From: CCY15215 sp039194995
GTDB lineage: Bacteria > Cyanobacteriota > Cyanobacteriia > Cyanobacteriales > Spirulinaceae
Direction of reading: 5' to 3'
Length of the DNA: 64,000 nucleotides
NCBI GenBank assembly: GCA_039194995.1
Contig: JBCCVR010000006.1
Location: 17,894 to 81,893 of the forward strand
In this document: in pieces, positions 1 through 9,353 of the stretch
How the letters are laid out: the number at the start of each line of letters is the position of its first letter
Position numbering within the stretch: the stretch's first letter is position 1
The notes under the pieces: generated by a model
Database searches by the model: none
What the model saw: the letters and a program-made list of their open reading frames with translations, nothing else
What the model was told of the DNA's origin: nothing
Translations under genes and position numbers: made by a program

Positions 1-167
1 AGTCAGAAAGAGTCGCCAAATGAAACCCTTACTATGACTGGATTCTAGCACCTCATTTCCGGGAGGGTCAAGAGTTTCGCGATAATTGAGACATAATCGC
101 ACAAGGAAAGCGATCGCATTCTCTGCCATCACGCGATCGCCTCTTTCTTACAACCGAGAAATCTCTT

Positions 168-1370
168 CTATTTGCGGACTTGTTCCGACCAAACCCGCGT
201 CGGTAAACCCCAAATATAGATAAATCCCTCTGCTGCTTTATGATCGAATTGGTCGTCTGAGGTATACGTTGCCAAATCGGGAGAATAGATCGAATATTCG
301 GATTGACGACCGACAATTCTGGCACTCCCTTTAAATAATTTAACCCGAACGATTCCCGTGACTCGTTCTTGGGTGTTCTGAATAAAAGCATCAAGGGCTT
401 CTTTGAGAGGAGAATACCAGAGTCCTCGATAAATTAAATGACCATAAGTATCCTCAACGCCTCGCTTGTATTGAGTGACATCAGCAGTGAGGGTGAGACT
501 TTCTAAATCTCGATGGGCATCAATGAGTAACAATAACGCCGGAGCCTCGTAAATTTCCCGGGATTTAATGCCCACGACGCGATTTTCAATCATATCAATG
601 CGTCCGACCCCATGTTTCCCGGCGATCGCATTCAGTTGAGAAATGAGTTCTACAGGAGCGTAGGGCGTGCCGTTGACATGGGTGGGAATGCCGCGCGTAA
701 AGCCAATTTCTACATATTCCGGCTCGTCGGGAGTCTCCGCGATCGCGCTGGTCATCGCAAAAACTTCCTCTAGGGGTTCCGTCATGGGATCTTCGAGGGG
801 ACCCGCTTCGATACTGCGACCGAGGAGATTGCGATCGATACTGTAGGGAGAAGATTTCTTCACGGGAGAAGGAATGCCGAATTTTTCCCCATAAGCGATG
901 GTTTCCTCCCGACTCATGCCCCATTCCCGAGCCGGCGCGAGAACCTTAATCGAGGGATTGAGTGCCATAATCGAAACATCGAAGCGCACCTGATCGTTCC
1001 CTTTTCCCGTACAACCGTGAGCGACAGCATCGGCACCATATTTTTCAGCCGCTTCCACGAGCATTTTCGCAATCAGGGGACGGGCGAGGGCGGTAGATAG
1101 GGGATAGCGATTTTCGTAGAGGGTATTCGCTTGGATGGCAGAGAAAGCATAATCTCTCACAAAACTTTCCTGCCCATTTTCCACCAGAGAGACAGATGCC
1201 CCCGAGTCCAGAGCTTTTTGTTTAATCGGGGCGAGTTCTTCCCCCTGTCCCAAGTCCGCAGCAAGGGTGATGACTTCTTTTACGCCCCATTCTTCCTTGA
1301 GATAGGGGATGCACACGGAGGTATCGACACCGCCAGAATAGGCGAGAACGACTTTATTGGCGCGACCCAT
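168..1370 (-). CDS. argG: Argininosuccinate synthase
   Basis: Joins citrulline and aspartate using ATP to give argininosuccinate, the penultimate step of arginine synthesis in the cytosol. The ATP-binding signature SGGVDTS is at residues 12-18, and the length of 400 residues is normal for the family. The frame stays open 37 codons further upstream, but those residues do not resemble the family; ATG at 1370 gives the usual start M-G-R-A-N-K-V-V. The gene is divergent from argD, also an arginine gene, with about 300 bp between the two starts, which suggests a shared control region. Identification is secure from the sequence along its whole length. Confidence 0.96.
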   Translation of the reverse strand: MGRANKVVLAYSGGVDTSVCIPYLKEEWGVKEVITLAADLGQGEELAPIKQKALDSGASVSLVENGQESFVRDYAFSAIQANTLYENRYPLSTALARPLIAKMLVEAAEKYGADAVAHGCTGKGNDQVRFDVSIMALNPSIKVLAPAREWGMSREETIAYGEKFGIPSPVKKSSPYSIDRNLLGRSIEAGPLEDPMTEPLEEVFAMTSAIAETPDEPEYVEIGFTRGIPTHVNGTPYAPVELISQLNAIAGKHGVGRIDMIENRVVGIKSREIYEAPALLLLIDAHRDLESLTLTADVTQYKRGVEDTYGHLIYRGLWYSPLKEALDAFIQNTQERVTGIVRVKLFKGSARIVGRQSEYSIYSPDLATYTSDDQFDHKAAEGFIYIWGLPTRVWSEQVRK

Positions 1371-1676
1371 GATTGTTTTCCCAAAAACGACTAAGACGGT
1401 ATTGTATCCTATTGTTTTCCCTTGCTTCGCTTCTTCGATCGCCGTTTGCTGACCGGAAAACGCCAAGAAAAGATATCCCAACGGGCGCGATCGCGTCGCT
1501 CTCGATACTGTGGTAAAAACTGCAATTAATGTTAAATATAGAAATTAGGGAAATTTTACTGCGTAGGATAAGAAATCCCCACCCTTCCGCGAGATGCCTA
1601 TGCCAACGCGGGAGAAAATTCGCAAAAGTAAAACGGCGATCGCGCAACCCATTCTACCTCGATTAGGAGTGAACCC
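1371..1676. other. argG-argD divergent intergenic region
   Basis: About 300 bp between two divergent arginine-synthesis starts. It must hold both promoters. I see no clear operator palindrome; the only distinct signal is AGGAG at about 1665-1669, which serves argD. Confidence 0.5.
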
Positions 1677-2954
1677 GTGAGTCCAAACACCCTCGTTCAA
1701 GAGCCTGCTACGACCCCCCAAGCCGACGCAATGGCATTTGATGCCGACCGCTTTAATGCCAGCGTCATGACCACCTACGGGCGCTTTCCCATTGCCTTAG
1801 ATCGAGGTAAGGGCTGTCGCGTTTGGGATGTTGAAGGGAAGGAATATCTCGATTTCGTTGCCGGGATTGCGACTTGTACCCTCGGTCACGCCCATCCCGC
1901 CCTCGTGGAAGCAGTAACGCAACAAATTCAAAAATTACACCACGTTTCCAACCTATATTACATTCCCGAACAGGGAGAATTGGCGGAATGGATCGTGAAT
2001 CGTTCTTGTGCCGATCGCGTTTTCTTCTGCAATTCCGGGGCAGAAGCCAATGAAGCCGCCATCAAACTGGCACGCAAGTACGCCCACAAAGTCCAAGAAA
2101 TCCAATATCCTGTTATTTTAAGCGCCAATGCCAGCTTTCACGGACGCACCCTCGCAACCATCACGGCGACAGGTCAAGCGAAGTATCAGAAAGGGTTTGA
2201 GCCGTTGGTAGATGGGTTTGCCTACGTGCCGTTTAACGACGTAATCGCTTTAGAAGACGCGATCGGGGATATGGACGAGGGAAATCGCCGCGTGGGGGCG
2301 GTTTTGCTGGAACCTTTGCAGGGAGAGGGGGGCGTGCGTCCCGGAGATGCAGCCTATTTTCAAGAGGTACGCCGAGTTTGCGATGAAAATGGCTTGCTGT
2401 TGATTCTCGATGAAGTCCAAGTCGGCATGGGACGCACGGGAAAACTCTGGGGCTATGAAAATCTGGGGATCGAACCGGATATTTTCACCAGTGCGAAGGG
2501 TTTGGCGGGCGGTATTCCCATCGGTGCGATGATGTGTAAGAAGTCCTGCGACGTGTTCGAACCGGGAAATCACGCGAGTACCTTTGGCGGCAATCCTTTT
2601 GCTTGTGCGGCAGGTTTGGCGGTCGGGAAAACGCTACTCGATGAGGATCTCTTACAGAATGCGTCCCTTCGAGGAGAACAGTTGCGAGGGAAACTCACAG
2701 AAATATTGCAACGCTATCCCGATACCTTTACCGAGGTACGGGGTTGGGGCTTGATTAATGGCTTGGAAATTGCGGCAGAACGCGAAATTACGTCCATTGA
2801 TATTATTAAAGTCACGACCGAGAAAGGCTTGCTGTTAGTCCCGGCGGGTCCGAAAGTCCTGCGTTTCGTGCCGCCCCTCATCGTCTCGGAAGCAGAGGTG
2901 AATGAAGCAATGGAGAAATTAGAAAGCGCGATCGCTTCTCTGATTGACCAGTAG
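1677..2954 (+). CDS. argD: Acetylornithine aminotransferase
   Basis: PLP-dependent class III aminotransferase converting N-acetylglutamate semialdehyde to N-acetylornithine. Visible signatures are the cofactor-binding segment FCNSGAEANEAAIKLAR, the aspartate in ILDEVQVGMGRTG, and the PLP lysine K274 in SAKGLAGG. The 425-residue length includes a short N-terminal extension typical of cyanobacterial homologues. I chose GTG at 1677 because AGGAG lies 7 nt upstream; ATG at 1731 is the alternative. A role as another class III aminotransferase (for example ornithine or GABA) cannot be excluded, but the divergent argG neighbour supports arginine synthesis. Confidence 0.92.
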   Translation: MSPNTLVQEPATTPQADAMAFDADRFNASVMTTYGRFPIALDRGKGCRVWDVEGKEYLDFVAGIATCTLGHAHPALVEAVTQQIQKLHHVSNLYYIPEQGELAEWIVNRSCADRVFFCNSGAEANEAAIKLARKYAHKVQEIQYPVILSANASFHGRTLATITATGQAKYQKGFEPLVDGFAYVPFNDVIALEDAIGDMDEGNRRVGAVLLEPLQGEGGVRPGDAAYFQEVRRVCDENGLLLILDEVQVGMGRTGKLWGYENLGIEPDIFTSAKGLAGGIPIGAMMCKKSCDVFEPGNHASTFGGNPFACAAGLAVGKTLLDEDLLQNASLRGEQLRGKLTEILQRYPDTFTEVRGWGLINGLEIAAEREITSIDIIKVTTEKGLLLVPAGPKVLRFVPPLIVSEAEVNEAMEKLESAIASLIDQ

Positions 2955-3130
2955 AACGTTGCGATATAGCATTACGCGAGTACATTAGGACAAATTTGAA
3001 CCACACCAGACGCAGAGAAGCGCAGAGAGGGGAAATATCCGAACCAACAAGTGTAATGTTGTGTCAAATCCGTTTAATGGGTATAACTAGCGGGCGAAAT
3101 GCGATCGCATTTGTCAAGCTAGACTTTAAA

Positions 3131-3317
3131 TACCTATGAACCAATTAGCAACCTGGATGTTGCACGGGGGGTTTGCGGGCGGTGCTGCGCCCACAATGGC
3201 AGTGCGACCCCGCGTCGGCGAAAGACGCAAGGGAACGCGCACTGTTGGGGGGACTGGGGGGGAGACCGCCCCCCCAAAACTTTGGGTTTTAGGAAGGTTT
3301 TAATAATTACCCTAACC
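3131..3317 (+). repeat. Dispersed G-rich repeat, copy A (interrupted)
   Basis: Copy A of a family also found at 38517-38640 (inverted) and 57491-57632. Shared landmarks in order are GATGTTGC, a run of about six G, the block GCTGCGCCCACAATGG, a second G-run, GAGACCGCCCCCCC, and an A/T-rich tail. The G-run and C-run can pair into a strong hairpin. This copy is interrupted by 45 bp at 3200-3244. With its flanks it fills most of the 382-bp gap between argD and the next gene; nothing else is visible there. Confidence 0.8.
3200..3244. mobile_element. 45-bp nested insertion with inverted ends
   Basis: Inserted after CCACAATGG of repeat copy A and absent at that point from copies B and C. The ends are perfect 7-bp inverted repeats, CAGTGCG at 3200-3206 and CGCACTG at 3238-3244. 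Its central 39 nt (3204-3242) occur again, exactly and in reverse orientation, at 45207-45245. It is too short to encode anything, so it would have to be a non-autonomous element or the product of recombination. Confidence 0.6.
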
Positions 3318-3336
3318 TGTGTTTTTCAGCAATCTT

Positions 3337-5610
3337 TTACCAATGCCATTGATTTTCCAGTAACTGTTCCGCCTCCTCCCCCGACACCGGAGGAGAAAAA
3401 TAAAAGCCCTGACCGTATTCGCAGTCAATCCCTTGTAAGACCGTTAACTGTTCTTTGGTTTCCGTCCCCTCAGCGATAGTGTCCATCTTCAAACTATGGG
3501 CAAGCGTAATAATGGTGCGAACGATCTCCAAACTGTCATTATCGTTTAACATTCGACTGACAAAAGAGCGATCGATCTTTAATGTATCGATGGGCAATTG
3601 ATGCAAGCGTTGCAAACAAGAATACCCCGTCCCAAAATCATCGACCGAAAGTTTAATTTGCAAAGTCTTAATGCGATCGAGCAATCCAGAAGCTGCCTCC
3701 TGATGTTCCATCATCACGCGTTCCGTTACCTCCAAGCGCAAGCTACCTCGTACGAGGCGATTCCCCTTCGTCACCTGCCGCAAGCGATCCATAATCCCCA
3801 ACTGAGACAGCAAAGACCCCGAAGCATTAACGCTCATCGTAATCGGCTTGTCCCACTGTTTTTGCCACTTTCCTACCTGCTTACAGGCTTCTCCCAAAAC
3901 CCACCAATCGATGAATCCGATTAAGCCCGTTTCTTCTGCCACGGGAATAAATTCCTGGGGTGAAATCCACCCTTCTGAGGGATGCAACCAGCGCACCACT
4001 GCCTCAAATCCCGTCACTAATCCGGTTTCCATCGAAATAATTGGCTGATAAAACACCGAAAACTCTTCTCGCTTGAGTGCTAATCGCAAATCCGTTTCTA
4101 ACTGAAAGCGTCCGACGGCTCGATCGTACATGGTCGGCTCGAAAATGGCATAATGAGCCTGTCCTTCATGTTTGGCGTGATTCATGGCCGTATCGGCGGC
4201 TTGCAATAACGTGTCTGCCTCTTGTTCGGCCAATTCCGGAGAATCTACGATCGCAATGCCGATGCTAACCGGAGAAAATAGCTCTTGTCCGTCTATCTCC
4301 AACGGTTGGGAAAGTTGTTGCTGAACGTATTCCGCGATCGCCGCCGCATCTAAGGAAGTATGAATATTATCGAGAATCGTCGCCAGTGCCTTATCCCCCA
4401 CCCGCGCGACGGGTTCGACCAAATTCAAACAGGACTCGAGACGCTCTTTCGTCGCCAGCATCAACCGATCTGCCAAACGGTGACCGAGGCTGTATTTGAC
4501 CGTGCTAAATCGCTCCAATTGCAAAAACAACACTGTAAAAAAGCCTTTATTCCCCGCTCGGGTTTGAGAAAGTTGTGTCGTTAAACGTTCGATAAACCAA
4601 GTTTTATTGGGAAGTTCGGTACGAGTATCGTAGTAGGCATATTTTTGTAATTGCTCCTCCATTTGCTTGCGTTTCGTGATATTCTGCGTCACGCTCATCC
4701 CGCTTGCAACTTCTCCCTTTTCGTTAAAAACGGGCAAAATATAAGTCAAATAAATATTATCTGCTAAGGGGAGTTCTGCCGTAACGGGCATTCCCGTTAA
4801 AGCCTCTCGGTATAAAGGTTCGAGCAATTCATAGGTTTCATCTGGCATCACTTCCCGCAACGTTTTGCCTTCGATTTGCTGCCGATTGTATCCCAAACGA
4901 GAAATTTCCATGCCTTCAGCGAGGGTGTAGCGCAAATCTTTATCGTAGAGAAAGACGGAACCATTCGGAAAATTACTGGCTAAAGTGCGATATTGTTCTT
5001 CTTTATGTTTGATATCTTCTAACGTTTGCTGGCGTTTGGTGACATCTTGCAGGAGGGCGAGTTTAACGGGTTTTTCGTCAAAGAGAAAAGGAAAAACTTC
5101 GATTTCCACCTCCATAATTGCACCATCTTTGCGATAGTGCTTCCAAATTCCGGGTAGGCTTTCGTTTAACGTGAAGGGTGCAATGGGGATATCTTCAGGA
5201 GAGCGAATATCTTGGAGAGTCATTTGTAAAAACTCTTCCCGAGAATAACCATAGGCAGCGATCGCGGCATTGTTGACGGCCAAAAATGCGAGGGTCTTGT
5301 CATCGTACACCCACATGGGTTGGGGGTTTTTTTCAAAGAGGGTCTGATAACGCCACACAAGGTCTTCGAGGGGGGCACGTTTTCGTTCCGCGTCTCTGGT
5401 GTAAAGTTGCAGAACTTTAGATAACAAAATGCTGGTAATCAGGACGTACAAAATGCTCGTACCGAGTTGCAAGGCTTCAAACGCCTCGGGGGTTTTGGCC
5501 AGTGCTAACAGGATATTATCCGACCAGAATACCCAAAGACTGCTAAAGAGGGCATAGAAACCGACAATATTGCGGGTCAGCCTAGCATTACCAACAGATT
5601 CGTTTTTCAT
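3337..5610 (-). CDS. Membrane-anchored PAS-PAS-GGDEF-EAL protein
   Basis: A 757-residue protein of cyclic-di-GMP signalling. Two N-terminal membrane segments (about 15-35 and 47-65) are followed by two PAS domains (about 85-200 and 205-315), a GGDEF-type domain (about 325-490) and an EAL domain (about 505-750). The GGDEF motif is VGDKA at 404-408, so diguanylate cyclase activity is unlikely. The EAL motif is EAV at 536-538, but the other catalytic elements are visible (LEVTER, DDFGTGYS, KIDRSF, AEGTET and the glutamine of GQGF), so phosphodiesterase activity is plausible. The first domain may bind GTP as a regulator. The gene stands alone, with about 200 bp to gyrB. The ligand of the PAS domains is unknown. 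Confidence 0.88.
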   Translation of the reverse strand: MKNESVGNARLTRNIVGFYALFSSLWVFWSDNILLALAKTPEAFEALQLGTSILYVLITSILLSKVLQLYTRDAERKRAPLEDLVWRYQTLFEKNPQPMWVYDDKTLAFLAVNNAAIAAYGYSREEFLQMTLQDIRSPEDIPIAPFTLNESLPGIWKHYRKDGAIMEVEIEVFPFLFDEKPVKLALLQDVTKRQQTLEDIKHKEEQYRTLASNFPNGSVFLYDKDLRYTLAEGMEISRLGYNRQQIEGKTLREVMPDETYELLEPLYREALTGMPVTAELPLADNIYLTYILPVFNEKGEVASGMSVTQNITKRKQMEEQLQKYAYYDTRTELPNKTWFIERLTTQLSQTRAGNKGFFTVLFLQLERFSTVKYSLGHRLADRLMLATKERLESCLNLVEPVARVGDKALATILDNIHTSLDAAAIAEYVQQQLSQPLEIDGQELFSPVSIGIAIVDSPELAEQEADTLLQAADTAMNHAKHEGQAHYAIFEPTMYDRAVGRFQLETDLRLALKREEFSVFYQPIISMETGLVTGFEAVVRWLHPSEGWISPQEFIPVAEETGLIGFIDWWVLGEACKQVGKWQKQWDKPITMSVNASGSLLSQLGIMDRLRQVTKGNRLVRGSLRLEVTERVMMEHQEAASGLLDRIKTLQIKLSVDDFGTGYSCLQRLHQLPIDTLKIDRSFVSRMLNDNDSLEIVRTIITLAHSLKMDTIAEGTETKEQLTVLQGIDCEYGQGFYFSPPVSGEEAEQLLENQWHW

Positions 5611-5766
5611 AGCTTGTCTCCGAGTATCGATGATACTCGGTTCACCCTTTCAAATAAACTGTTCAACCGCACAATCGGGAAAGCTCTCCCTCTGGCTAAT
5701 TCGACTATTATATAGTAGAAGTTATTTCGGGCTTTTAAAAACTTGCGAGGGCGATCGCAGGCGTAC

Positions 5767-5799
5767 AAAAAATAGAGGCGTTCTCTTTGAACGCCTCTA
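5767..5799 (-). terminator. Rho-independent terminator of gyrB
   Basis: On the minus strand an 11-bp perfect stem (5789-5799 paired with 5773-5783, loop of 5 nt) is followed directly by six U (A-run 5767-5772 on the plus strand). It lies just beyond the gyrB stop codon. Confidence 0.85.
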
Positions 5800-5812
5800 C
5801 TCGGTAACGATA

Positions 5813-8800
5813 CTAAATATCCAAATCCGTGAGATTTAATTTGGGCCCGTAAGTTTCGATGAACTGACGGCGAGGTGCTACCCGATCGCCCATTAAAACG
5901 GTGAAAATGCGATCGGCTTCGGCAGCATCTTCAATTTCTACTTTCTTCAACATTCGGGTTTCCGGGTTCATGGTGGTATCCCAAAGCTGTTGGGGCATCA
6001 TTTCTCCCAATCCCTTAAATCGCTGGATCGTATAGTTGGCATTGGCGGGGAATTGGGCGATCGCATTGTTCAATTCGCGATCGCTGTACAGATATTGATG
6101 ATTGCGTCCCCGTTCCAATTTATATAGGGGAGGACAGGCAATATAAACATAACCTTGGTCGATGAGATCCCGTTGGTAGCGGAAGAAGAACGTCAAAAGC
6201 AGGGTGCGTATGTGAGCACCATCTACGTCCGCGTCAGTCATAATTATCACATAATGATAACGTAATTGTGATACATCAAAATCTTCTCCTTTGATTCCAA
6301 GTCCCAATGCAGTAATTAAGGATTGGATTTCTGTATTTTTATAGATTTTTGCATCGTCTGTTTTTTCGATGTTGAGGATTTTACCCCGCAATGGAAGGAT
6401 TGCTTGAGTCCGGCGATCGCGCCCTTGTTTCGCGCTATTGTGAACAAATATGCCGCTCGCTAGAGCAAAATTATGGCTGTGGGGAACTTCAATATCGTAG
6501 ACATCACGTTTTTCGCTTAACCGTTCAACGGATACGATGCGATGATTATAATTCAACACAGCTTCTTTTGCTTTTTCAGCATTCCCTTCAAAATAGCGAT
6601 CGCAAAATGTGTCAAAACGAAGTAAAGATTTATCACGAGTTTTCTTGCGATGTGCTTGATATTCCTCTAGTATCAATTTGCCGTGTTCGATCTCAACTTG
6701 TTTGAGCGCTGCAATCGTTTTTCGGTAATAAGTTTGATTCAACGCAGCACGACGTTTTTGCCGAAAATCTGGAGTCCATTGTTCTTTAGTTTTTTGACCT
6801 CGCCAGTCCCGCAGTTCGCTATCTTTCCACTGTTCTTTAGCACGTACCGAATTAGCTTGACGTGCTTCAGGATGCTCTGCAAAATAATTGCGGATTCGTT
6901 CGGCTTGTGCAATTCGATTTTTTTCTTCACTCCAATATTCTTGTTGTGCGCGATATAGCTGTTCGTGATTTTGTTGGCGATAATCTTCATTACTCTTATA
7001 AAATTCTCGCCACTTGTTCGTCATATATATTTTATAGTTTTCATCTTCCCACTGTAGTTTAGCTTGTTGTGAGAGAATCTGTTGTGTTTTTGGCTGCTGC
7101 ATTCGCTGACTCATTCGATCGCGAAATTCCCGAGTCTGATGAATTTGACGACACTTCTCAATCACATCTGGACGGTGTAATGTTTTTGCTAGATGCTCTT
7201 GATGCATTTTTAAATGTTCAATTGCCGATAAGCGCTGTAAGTTGGTTGGGTTATTATTGAGTTTATTAAAGTCAACATGATGGCAATGTTCCCCATCTTC
7301 TCGACGATACACATTATTCCAACGGTTATACCAATCAGAAACTAGATGCGTAAATAACCAAGAATCGCTCTTAGAATTCCACACCATTTCATAACCATCG
7401 ATTGTGATTCCTGATTCGTTAATATCAGAAAATTTACGATAGAGTGGCATGAGAGAATCAGTAGGTGTTAACTCTACAGCAGGTTTATAAGTACGATCGC
7501 GCAACATAAAACGATGATCGGGCGTACAAATTATTTCTTCCCCATTATCGAGTGTAACCTTAACCAATTCGGCATTCTTCTTGGTAATTCGTGCATTGAG
7601 AATTCGTTCGATGCCAATTGTTCCATCGCGACGAATTGTATAGCAGAAATTTTGCTTTCCGGCGGATTCTTCTTCAACTAATTGTTGAAAACTGAGAGAA
7701 CGACCATCGGCTAAAGCAACTTGAGTTTCACCCACAAAACAACCACCTGCACTATCCCCCTCAACAATATAGATCTCTGATTCTTCGGGATCGCGAGAAC
7801 TGCAATCTGCCAATTTACCCGGCAAAGGTGACGATTCTAAAACCGATTTGCGGCGGACTAATTCCCGCGCCCGTCGTGCGGCTTCTGCGGCTTTAAAGGC
7901 TTGAATTGCTTTCTCAATAATGGAATCGGCAACTTGAGGATTGAACTCTAAATATTCGTTCAATACTTCCCCCACGGAAGAATCAACAATTCCCCGCACT
8001 TCCGTATTGCCTAATTTTGTTTTGGTTTGCCCTTCAAATTCCGGTTCTGGCACTTTGACCGAAATAACAGCCGTTAATCCTTCGCGCACGTTTTCCCCGC
8101 CTAAATTGGATTCATTTTCTTTGATTTTATTGCGCTTGCGGGCTACATTATTCATCGTCCGGGTGAGAACGGTTTTTAAACCTTCAAGGTGAGTCCCTCC
8201 ATCTACCGTACGAATATTATTGGCAAACCCTAAAATCGTATCGCTATAGGCATCAATACACCATTGCAAAGCAACTTCAACTTGTACCCCATTCTTCTCT
8301 CCTTGTACATAAATAATATCTTGGTGTAAGGGTTCTTTTTCCCGGGTCATATAGGCGACATATTCTTTAATTCCCCCCTCATAACAGTAGGTTTCGAGGC
8401 GGGGTTCTTCGGGACGGCGATCGCCAAAAGTAATCTTGACTCCTGCATTCAAATAAGCCAATTCTCGCACCCGTCCGGTGAGGGTGTTATAGTCAAAATC
8501 AACCGTTTCTGTGAAAATCTGAGTATCGGGAAGGAAAGAGACGGAAGTTCCCGTACGATCTTTATCTGGGCTGGATGTTGCTTTTAAATCGGTTTGGGGA
8601 ATCCCTCGTTCGTAGCGTTGGGTATGAAGTTTATTGTCTCGCCAAACCTTAATTTCTACCCATTCCGAGAGGGCGTTAACAACAGAAACCCCAACCCCAT
8701 GCAACCCTCCGGATACTTTATATCCCCCATCGCCAAATTTACCGCCCGCATGAAGTACGGTTAAAACCGTTTCTACGGCTGATTTTCCAGTTTTAGGATG

Positions 8801-9043
8801 AATACCCGTGGGAATTCCCCGACCGTCATCGGTGACGGTGACAGAACCGTCGGCATTAATATCAATTTCAATATGGGTACAATACCCTGCCAATGCCTCG
8901 TCAATGGAGTTGTCTACAACCTCGTAAACCAAATGGTGCAATCCTCTCGGACCGGTGGAACCGATATACATCCCCGGCCGCTTTCGAACGGGTTCTAAAC
9001 CTTCAAGAACCTGAATGTCGCCTTCACCGTATTGTTCAGTCAT
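5813..9043 (-). CDS. gyrB: DNA gyrase subunit B with intein
   Basis: The ATPase subunit of the type II topoisomerase that introduces negative supercoils. The 1076-residue precursor consists of a 641-residue GyrB interrupted by a 435-residue intein at residues 435-869. GyrB signatures are the GHKL ATPase motifs VDNSIDEALAG, DDGRGIP and GGLHGVGVSVVNALS, and the TOPRIM motifs EGDSAGG (split by the intein) and TDADVDGAHIRTLL. Splicing should rejoin EGDSAGG to SAKQGRDR, restoring the metal-binding region, so activity depends on protein splicing. A strong terminator follows. The start at 9043 gives the normal family N-terminus MTEQYGEGDIQVLEGL. Confidence 0.97.
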   Translation of the reverse strand: MTEQYGEGDIQVLEGLEPVRKRPGMYIGSTGPRGLHHLVYEVVDNSIDEALAGYCTHIEIDINADGSVTVTDDGRGIPTGIHPKTGKSAVETVLTVLHAGGKFGDGGYKVSGGLHGVGVSVVNALSEWVEIKVWRDNKLHTQRYERGIPQTDLKATSSPDKDRTGTSVSFLPDTQIFTETVDFDYNTLTGRVRELAYLNAGVKITFGDRRPEEPRLETYCYEGGIKEYVAYMTREKEPLHQDIIYVQGEKNGVQVEVALQWCIDAYSDTILGFANNIRTVDGGTHLEGLKTVLTRTMNNVARKRNKIKENESNLGGENVREGLTAVISVKVPEPEFEGQTKTKLGNTEVRGIVDSSVGEVLNEYLEFNPQVADSIIEKAIQAFKAAEAARRARELVRRKSVLESSPLPGKLADCSSRDPEESEIYIVEGDSAGGCFVGETQVALADGRSLSFQQLVEEESAGKQNFCYTIRRDGTIGIERILNARITKKNAELVKVTLDNGEEIICTPDHRFMLRDRTYKPAVELTPTDSLMPLYRKFSDINESGITIDGYEMVWNSKSDSWLFTHLVSDWYNRWNNVYRREDGEHCHHVDFNKLNNNPTNLQRLSAIEHLKMHQEHLAKTLHRPDVIEKCRQIHQTREFRDRMSQRMQQPKTQQILSQQAKLQWEDENYKIYMTNKWREFYKSNEDYRQQNHEQLYRAQQEYWSEEKNRIAQAERIRNYFAEHPEARQANSVRAKEQWKDSELRDWRGQKTKEQWTPDFRQKRRAALNQTYYRKTIAALKQVEIEHGKLILEEYQAHRKKTRDKSLLRFDTFCDRYFEGNAEKAKEAVLNYNHRIVSVERLSEKRDVYDIEVPHSHNFALASGIFVHNSAKQGRDRRTQAILPLRGKILNIEKTDDAKIYKNTEIQSLITALGLGIKGEDFDVSQLRYHYVIIMTDADVDGAHIRTLLLTFFFRYQRDLIDQGYVYIACPPLYKLERGRNHQYLYSDRELNNAIAQFPANANYTIQRFKGLGEMMPQQLWDTTMNPETRMLKKVEIEDAAEADRIFTVLMGDRVAPRRQFIETYGPKLNLTDLDI
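6437..7741 (-). mobile_element. GyrB intein with HNH homing endonuclease
   Basis: In-frame intein of 435 residues. It begins with Cys (codon 7739-7741) after EGDSAGG and ends with His-Asn (Asn codon 6437-6439) before Ser, the classical splice-junction residues. Block B is visible as TPDHRF, and the C-terminal blocks as VYDIEVPHSHNF and GIFVHN. The middle carries an HNH-type nuclease motif with the paired histidines of CHHVDFNKLNNNPTNL and the downstream EHLKMH, followed by a W- and Q-rich region. Site and length match the GyrB intein known from Synechocystis. The endonuclease frame is unbroken, so homing may still be possible, but activity is inferred only. Confidence 0.95.
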
Positions 9044-9297
9044 GGGAATTCCTCAAAATTGAGTTAGGAGCGGGAGTTTCACCCCTGGATAGCAAAATCT
9101 TCAAAAATTATAGCACAAAAGGACTGCTGGAGGTTAAATCCCATGCTGAAGAGATTTTTATTTTGGGATGCACCCCTAAAATTTTGCAGTTGGAACAAGG
9201 GAAATTTTGGGTTGGATTGTGGCGGTGTATTGCAGCATCCAATTATACCAAACGATCGCCATTGCCGAACACGACAAAACGGGCAAGGCAATACGCC
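9044..9297. other. gyrB upstream region
   Basis: The gap between gyrB and gpgS is 310 bp in total. This part must hold the gyrB promoter. No conserved gene or clear operator is visible; open frames across it on both strands lack recognisable content. Confidence 0.4.
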
Positions 9298-9322
9298 AAA
9301 AAAAACGGGCAAGATGCCCGTT
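9298..9322 (-). terminator. Terminator of gpgS
   Basis: Minus strand: an 8-bp stem (AACGGGCA at 9304-9311 on the plus strand pairing with TGCCCGTT at 9315-9322, loop of 3 nt) followed by eight U (A-run 9298-9305). A partial second copy of its arm, ACGGGCAAGG, lies just to the left. It is 31 bp beyond the gpgS stop. Confidence 0.8.
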
Positions 9323-9353
9323 CTACTCGCACGATTGAGATTTGTCGTTATGG

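Noticed and set aside
1371..1481. N-terminal extension of ArgG
   Set aside because: Family homologues begin at the M-G-R-A-N-K methionine; the upstream codons show no similarity.
3282..3479. Open frame across repeat copy A and the end of the signalling gene
   Set aside because: Composed of repeat sequence and antisense codons; no homology.
6683..7062. Open frames antisense to the gyrB intein
   Set aside because: They lie wholly inside the intein in the other strand, have no recognisable content, and exist because the A+T-rich coding sequence leaves the opposite strand open.
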